DNA from: Delphinus delphis
Lineage: Eukaryota; Chordata; Mammalia; Artiodactyla; Delphinidae
DNA length: 64,000 nt
Reading direction: 5' to 3'
Assembly: GCF_949987515.2 (NCBI RefSeq)
Contig: NC_082688.1
Coordinates: forward strand, 104,263,893 to 104,327,892
Below, in pieces: positions 58,187 through 64,000 of this stretch. Both the position numbers and the translations under genes were made by a program. A model generated the notes under the pieces. The model was not told the origin of the DNA. It did not search any database and worked only from the letters and a program-made list of their open reading frames with translations. Position 1 is the stretch's first letter; each line of letters begins with the position of its first letter.

Positions 58187-58552
58187 AAATACCACAGACT
58201 GCATGACTTAAACAACAGAAATTAGAAATTAATTGTCTCATAGTTCTGGAGGCTGGAAGTCCAAAATCAAGGTTTTGGCAGGTTTGATTTCTCCTGAGGC
58301 CTTTCTCCTCAGCTTGTAGATGGCTGTGTTCATCCCATGTCTTCATGGCCTTCCCTCTGTGCATGTCTGTGTCCTAAACTCCTTTTCTTATAAGGACACT
58401 AATCATACCGATTTAGGGCCCAACATGGTGACCTCATCTGACTTTAATCACCTCTTTAAAAGCCCTGTCTCCAAATACAGCCACCTTCTGAGGTACTAGG
58501 GGTTAGGCCTTCAACATATCAATTTTGAGGGGTACACAGTTTAACCCATAAT
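58187..58552 (-). repeat. MaLR LTR, antisense, second piece
   Basis: The text 'catagttctggaggctggaa', 'tcttataaggacactaatca' and 'ctgaggtactaggggttagg' ends at 'acccataata', completing the LTR. Confidence 0.78.
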
Positions 58553-58797
58553 AAGTGAGGGCCTTTACTAGAGATTAACTGGGAAGAAGCTGGGGTGGAG
58601 AGTAAAGGTGGGTGCTGATTTCCAAGCCTTAGTCACATCCTTAGGTGGTACTATCCTGGCCAACTCAGAAGAGTCTAGAATGCAACCAGTCTGAGTCTCA
58701 CGGAGCCAGACTGCCTGGAGATGTGAGGACCAAGCCTCTCTTCAGATCACTGCTGTCTTTGGGTGATGATGCACTCTTGGGATGTGACAGTTTCATT
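58553..58797 (+). repeat. Unnamed repeated segment, copy B
   Basis: This segment matches 39523-39765 at about 80% by eye, with shared text such as 'gtgggtgctgatttccaagc' and 'ccagtctgagtctca'. It directly abuts the outer edge of the MaLR LTR at 58552, so it may be sequence linked to that element, although copy A has no adjoining LTR. Confidence 0.75.
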
Positions 58798-59527
58798 TAC
58801 AAACAAAAATCTAGTGGGGAATCTTCTCTATACTTTAATGGGGTTTGCTGGTCCTTTATTGCAGTTATTTCTACAAAGTAGCCCTCAAAGACTTACAAAT
58901 GGAATATAGTTATAAATAAAGACCATTCCTGACAAATTTAGACCCTTATTCTCAAACCACACATGGAAAGGAGAGTCCCATTTAGAGAAAAGTGACTTGC
59001 CCCATGGTACACGCTCAGTGATTTTCCCAGGCACCTTTCTTTGTCATTTAAGCTGGAGTCCCCATAGATATACAATATAATAAAACCCCTAAGCTATAAT
59101 GAAGCAATCCATCAAGAAGAAGGGGTTGGGGTGTAAATATTGCTCTTTTAGAGCCCAGAGTTGACCTTATCTCCAGCAGTTTTCATTCTAGTTGAAAAGG
59201 AAAGTAAAACAACAACAACACAAAAGAAAATGAAAAAAACCTAAAACCTAACTTGCTGGATTTCACTTAATGCACGGCCCTTCTACATACATGGTACCCA
59301 CCCATCATAGAGCGTAAACTCCTCTCTAGAATCTCATGTCATCACTGGGCTAGCAAATGGACCATTCACATTTTTTAAAAGATACAAATAAGTGTTTGAA
59401 TGTTATTAAGACATGAGACAGTTTCATTGGGTCATGAATAATTCACAAGAGAGGGAACTTTCGTATCAGCACTTATTGATTGCTGGACACTTGACCACGT
59501 GTGGAATATCGGATACCCACCCCAATC

Positions 59528-59555
<28 letters not shown>
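59528..59555. repeat. 28-nt T tract
   Basis: An isolated run of 28 T bases has no SINE or L1 attached. It sits in MIR-like sequence and is an A tract in the SCARA5 transcript. Confidence 0.9.
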
Positions 59556-59558
<3 letters not shown>

Positions 59559-59970
59559 GCAGTCCTCAGAGTTAGATGCTGTGGGGAAACTTAGGGGTTT
59601 GGTCTACAGGCAAGATACTTACATCAGTGTGAAAATTTAATGTATGCGGTGGAATAGGTACTTTTGTGCTTCACAACCTCATACGCACTGTCCCTGCTCC
59701 CTGGCTCACCAAGGCTGGGCCCATGGTTGGTTACTGGGGAGATTAACTGTGTGGGTTCTAAAGAGATGGCCCAGCGTGGGTCATCAGAGCTGGGCTCTGT
59801 GCTCAAAGGTGTGGACAATCTGTTTTTCAATCTGGCATCACGGTTTCAACCTCCAAGGCTGCCTTTTCCATGCCCCCCGTGGGACCTCTTGTCCCAGAAA
59901 TGTGCACTTCCAATCTCAGCAGGAATCAGACAAGAAAGTGGCAACATTGGGCCTTAAAGGTACCTTGGCA

Positions 59971-60182
59971 GGCTTCCCTGGTGGCTCAGTGGTTGAGAGT
60001 CCGCCTGCCGATGCAGAGGACACGGGTTCGTGCCCCGGTCTGGGAAGATCCCACATGCCGCGGAGCGGCTGGGCCCGTGAGCCATGGCCGCTGGGCCTGC
60101 GCGTCCGGAGCCTGTGCTCCACAACGGGAGAGGCCACGGCAGTGAGAGGCCCGTGTACCGCAAAAAAAAAAAAAAAAAAAAA
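59971..60182 (+). repeat. CHR-type SINE, young, with TSD
   Basis: The head is 'ggcttccctggtggctcagt', with 'gcctgcgcgtccggagcctg' in the body and a long A tail. The 15-bp duplication aaaggtaccttggca lies at 59956-59970 and 60183-60197. It is inverted relative to the copy at 60755. Confidence 0.95.
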
Positions 60183-60494
60183 AAAGGTACCTTGGCAACC
60201 ATGTGGATGCCCCTCCCTCTTTCACAGATATGAAAATAGAGTCCTAGACAGAAGGACCCTCTTGCCCCAGGTCACACAAGTAGACAGAGGTGTAGATGGG
60301 ATGACTAATCCCATGGTCCTTCCACTTAACTGAACAGAAGAAGAGAGAAAACTAATATTAATGACTGTCCACTCAGTATTGGATAGTGGGCTGGGTGTTA
60401 TGTATTTTATCTCATGTGATCCTTTGAGATCGCCGTTCGTATGTCCAGTTTCACAAATGAGACGTCTTCTGTACTGTATCTGTGAGGATACATA

Positions 60495-61165
60495 CAGGCA
60501 TGCCTTGTTTTATCATACTTTGCTTCATTACACTTTGCAGACACTGTGTCTTTTACAAATTCAAGGTTTGTGGCAACCCTGCAACAAGCAAGTCTATTGG
60601 CACCATTTTCCCAACAGCGTTTGCTCATTTTGTGTCTCTGTGTCACTTTTTGGTAATTCTTGCAATATTTCAATCCTCCATCTCCCGGCAAAAAAGATTA
60701 CAGCTCCCTGAAGGCTCAGATGATGGTTAACATTTTTTAGCATTGGAGTATTTTTTTTTTTTTTTTTTTGCGGTACGCGGGCCTCTCACTGTTGTGGCCT
60801 CTCCCGTTGCGGAGCACAGGCTCCGGACGCGCAGGCTCAGCGGCCATGGCTCACGGGCCCAGCCGCTCCGCGGCATGTGGGATCTTCCCGGACCGGGGCA
60901 CGAACCTGTGTCACCTGCATCGGCAGGCGGACCCTCAACCACTGCGCCACCAGGGAAGCCCGCATTGGAGTATTTTTAAATTAAGATATGGACATTGTTT
61001 TTTTAGACATAATGTTATTGCACACTTAATAGACTATAGGATAGTGTGAACATAACTTTTATATACACTGGGAAAGCAAACAATTCGTGTGACTCGCCTT
61101 ATTGCAATATTCACCTTATTGTGGTGGTCTGGACCCAGACCCACACGATCTCTGAAGTATGCCTG
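60495..61165. mobile_element. Tigger-type DNA transposon remnant (internally deleted)
   Basis: The left end caggcatgccttgttttatc and the right end gatctctgaagtatgcctg are inverted repeats, and TA lies on both sides (60493-60494 and 61166-61167). The body has 'aaggtttgtggcaaccctgc' and 'ataatgttattgcacactta', typical of Tigger1. There is no transposase, and a CHR SINE splits it at 60755-60961. Confidence 0.88.
60755..60961 (-). repeat. CHR-type SINE, antisense, young, inside Tigger, with TSD
   Basis: The T tail is followed by 'gcggtacgcgggcctctcac', ending 'ccaccagggaagcccg'. The 16-bp duplication gcattggagtattttt lies at 60739-60754 and 60962-60977. Confidence 0.95.
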
Positions 61166-62329
61166 TATATATAATTATTTTCTGTATATTATGATTTTTG
61201 ACTTCTTAAGAAACCTTTTTTGGCTGGGGAGAGACAGCTCTTCCTGAAGCTAGCCAGTTCTTAGAGATGCAAATGACCCAGCGGGGAGCATCCTTTACTG
61301 TCCAATCTGGAGCCATACATCCTCTCTCTGGCCCCAAGAGGCAATATTCCTCTGCCTTAATCATCCCAGGGCCAGGTAAAAGGCAACTAGAGACCACCTC
61401 TATAGCCCGAAGTCCACCAAAATTATTCAAACTAGCTAATCCTAAATTGCTTACCCTGCCCTGCCTCATCTTTCTCACAGAAACCCCGAGAAAGGCCGTG
61501 GCCTAACTGTTCCCCTCACTCCTGTCTTCTGCTTCCTGATGCCCCTGATGCTTCCCCATGTGGCCCTGTGTGGCCTTCGTGCCTCCTGTCTCTGGGACCT
61601 GTGAGTACAAGACACTTGGCTTGAGCCTCTGTCTCCCCTTGTGGCCACACATGCCTGGCCATTTCATAAAAGAATACATGACATGTTCATATCCCCGGTT
61701 CTACAGATGAAGCTCAAAAAGACTGAGCCGCTTGTTCGAGAAAACACTACGTGCAAATGGCAAATCCAGATTTAAACCCCAGAGTACGTGCCTTTTTGCT
61801 CTGCCCCATGTGCGGTCCATCCCTCTGACGCCAGCAAGAGCCTCCTGATGCTGGGTTAGAGGGGCCCCTCCATCTCTCCAGTCCGCCTCCCAGCCACAGT
61901 CACATGAGGCCATAATCTGAAATCAGGGAGGGCAGCGAGCATGTTTCTGTGTTTCTATCTTTCTGGACAATTTGTTCCGTAAGTGCTTGTTTTCAAACAG
62001 CTCAATATGAGTCTCCTAGGGTTTCCACGCAGCTTTGGGTTGGAGTCCTGTGAGCTCTCCCCATTGGCTGATTTTCTCAGATCCAACTTTCTTCACTTCT
62101 TGAGTCTGTCATAAAGTATTTTGAGGAGGTTGAAAATTATTCCCACTAATAAACATGTGAGGAATCTGAGCCAGACTTGCCAGGAGTCTTGGCACTTACT
62201 GAGTTTCCTCTTTTGGAACACGAGGTTTGCAGCCAATGTGTCAAATCTCTTACATCTTTGTTCTTCAGAATTCGGACTCGTGGTGCAGTTAGATCATGGA
62301 TTGCTTTGAGCTGAAAGTGACCTTAATAA

Positions 62330-62490
62330 CCATCTACGTCTCGATTTCAGATGAGGAAATGAAGGCTGAGAAAGGTGATATGAAAATGTCCCAGGTCATC
62401 TAACAATTGGCGGCAGAGTCAGGGCTAGTTCTCATATATCTTGAAACCCAGTTCACATCTCTTTCTACTATACCACACTGTTGTCCAGGA
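62330..62490 (-). repeat. MIR-like fragment
   Basis: The text 'tcagatgaggaaatgaaggc' and 'gtcatctaacaattggcggc', followed by 'actataccacactgttgtcc', matches a reverse CORE-SINE/MIR. Confidence 0.6.
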
Positions 62491-62502
62491 AATCAGAATA
62501 AG

Positions 62503-62547
62503 ATATCCATCCATCCATCCATCCATCCATCCATCCATCCATCCATG
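62503..62547. repeat. (ATCC)n microsatellite
   Basis: About eleven uninterrupted tetranucleotide units, giving a likely length-variable tract. Confidence 0.95.
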
Positions 62548-62984
62548 TAAATCATTATCAACAACAATGCAAAAGCATTTTCACCCAAACAGGCAGAGTT
62601 TTTCCAACTAAAAACATTTACACCAAGAGTAAGAGTTACTTTGAAATATTAATTGGTCCCCAGAGTATCTTGCATTATTAGATCGGATATTGTTAGTATT
62701 ACAAAAATATTTACTACTGCAGAAGAGTCATATGTAATCGTGCCAGTGACAATCACCAATCATGATGTGGTATTATGTGGGTTCAGCGTCTTTTCTACAA
62801 AAGGGAAAAATTTAATGACGACTTTTAACATATTGTAATTAATAAAAAACACTGCATGTATCTCACATGTACAATTGTTCAAAAACTGACATCTTGGTGT
62901 GAAGTGCAGATTATATAAAGGAAGTGGATTTGAGAATGTCATAGACTCTGAAAACTGGATGGGTCCTTACACGTAGATTAGAAA

Positions 62985-63240
62985 GGAAGGAATATCGAAC
63001 TTAGAGTCCAAAGACCTGGGTTCAAGTCCTGCCCACCACTTCATTTGCTGCTCTTGGACAAGGGAATTCATCATTCTGAGTCTCTCCCTTTTCGTCTAAA
63101 AATAGAATTAACAACATCTATCTGGGGGCGCGGGGGGCGGGCATTGTGAGGACTAATAAACTCTAATTGAGCACTTATTATGGGCCAGGCACTGTGCTGT
63201 GTTTTATGTAGATGTTATCTCATTTGAGGAAATCAAACAT
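62985..63240. repeat. MIR fragments in opposite orientations
   Basis: The sense MIR text 'gacctgggttcaagtcctgc' at about 63020 is followed by the reverse MIR text 'gagcacttattatgggccag' at about 63170. A short G-rich run, 'ggggcgcggggggcgggc', separates them. Confidence 0.65.
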
Positions 63241-64000
63241 GTGGGAAGAAAACCCCAGCTCTATTGCAAAGGCCTATTCAAATTCAAGCTATCGGTGTTC
63301 AGGTAACCCTCTACTCTACGTGCCTTCCCTTCCTTCATTGATTATTGGATTAGTTGACATGAATATTCATAATAGTACATCGAAGAGTTGTATACAGCTT
63401 TACATCATTGTATACTTTTCACCAGCACTTAATCTCCATTTACATTAGAGGAAGAACTGAGGACAGTGAAAAGAAATGGTTTTTCCACCATCAGCCAGTG
63501 ACAGCCAGGCCTTGAGATGAAGTCCCACCTACATTTGTCCCTCATCTTCCTCCCGTTTGTAACTCTCTGGGGTCCCTGGGGGTGAAGAGGGTGAAGACCA
63601 CCCCCCCGCCCCACTCCTTCTCCTGGGACCTGGTATCATGGGGTACTTTCCAAAGAGACCCAAACACTGATCCCCCTCTTTTCTACCAGCGCCACCGAGC
63701 TTGTCGGCTCTCCCATCAGGAGGGGACCTGCCACTGTCCTCAATGGGCAGACTGATCCTAGTAACTCGACCTCCTCCGTGAGCCCTCCTCTGGCTATGCC
63801 TGAATCACTGCTGTGCCCGGATTCAGAGCTGCTTTCAAATGCCCAGGCCTCTGGGGAGTTTTTCTACTTTATACTCATCAGTGACAAACCCCGGGTAGCT
63901 GCGTCCCCCTCCTTTCCTTGCTCTACTTCTTGGACCCCGTAGAAGAATTGTGCTGACTTGGCTTATCCTTCTGCTGTTGGAATACACCTGGAGTTGAACT

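Larger units (their letters stand above)
1..64000 (-). other. SCARA5: SCARA5 gene body (partial, internal part only)
   Basis: Five exons in consistent order, strand and phase identify the gene. SCARA5 is a type II membrane glycoprotein of the class A scavenger receptor family. It binds ferritin, mainly L-ferritin, and supports non-transferrin iron uptake. Its layout is a short cytoplasmic tail, a membrane anchor, a coiled-coil stalk, a collagen-like stalk and a C-terminal SRCR domain. The exons found cover the coiled coil through the first half of the SRCR domain. Adding about 81 upstream and 45 downstream residues expected from human SCARA5 to the 369 codons here gives about 495, the human length. 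I found no frameshift or internal stop in the exons, so the gene looks intact. The gene runs off both ends of the window. Confidence 0.95.
46975..64000 (-). other. SCARA5: SCARA5 intron upstream of the coiled-coil exon (partial)
   Basis: The transmembrane exon that should precede the coiled-coil exon was not seen, so this intron exceeds 17 kb. It holds five CHR SINEs, two CHR-1 SINEs, a 5'-truncated L1 (55658-57140), a MaLR LTR split by a SINE, the second copy of the 39523 sequence, a Tigger element, MIRs, a 28-nt T tract and a (ATCC)n tract. Stretches 47880-48480, 48850-50100, 53070-54080, 58920-59480, 61200-62320 and 63250-64000 contain nothing I can name. Confidence 0.8.

Noticed and set aside
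46975..64000. Transmembrane exon of SCARA5
   Set aside because: No minus-strand stretch with a Leu/Ile/Val membrane segment and a phase-1 donor was recognised; it probably lies beyond 64000.

Overview
This is mammalian nuclear DNA, almost certainly from a cetacean. The evidence is a dense set of young tRNA-Glu-derived SINEs of the CHR type seen in whales, dolphins and hippos, including 'ggcttccctggtggcgcag' heads and their antisense forms. Many have intact target-site duplications. They sit among L1, L2, MIR, MaLR, mariner, Tigger and MER5 elements. I see no bacterial-type genes, operons or CRISPR arrays.

The whole window lies inside one gene on the minus strand, SCARA5 (scavenger receptor class A member 5, a cell-surface ferritin receptor). 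Five coding exons are visible, all in frame and all with GT/AG splice sites. In transcription order they are 46974-46300 (675 bp, extracellular coiled-coil stalk), 36154-36074 (81 bp, collagen), 34013-33915 (99 bp, collagen), 32001-31945 (57 bp, charged end of the collagen stalk) and 9965-9771 (195 bp, first half of the SRCR domain). Every boundary is phase 1. Together they supply about 369 codons of a protein that is about 495 residues in human. The exons for the cytoplasmic tail and membrane anchor (beyond 64000) and for the second half of the SRCR domain and stop codon (before position 1) were not found.

The rest is intron. Reading left to right: 1-9770 is part of the last intron, with a 756-bp solo LTR at 3700-4455, a mariner MITE and MaLR LTRs. 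9966-31944 is a 22-kb intron with two closely spaced inverted CHR SINEs and a 48-bp minisatellite carrying YY1-like motifs. 32002-33914 and 34014-36073 are short introns. 36155-46299 has a (GT)n tract close to exon 5 and two MaLR LTRs. 46975-64000 is part of the long intron behind the transmembrane exon, with a 5'-truncated L1, a Tigger element and several young SINEs.

No undescribed multi-gene system is present. The observations most worth a second look are the LTR that contains a tRNA-Glu-like module, the YY1-motif minisatellite, two diverged copies of an unnamed 240-bp sequence (39523 and 58555), the inverted SINE pairs, and the fully symmetric phase-1 exon structure that allows in-frame exon skipping.
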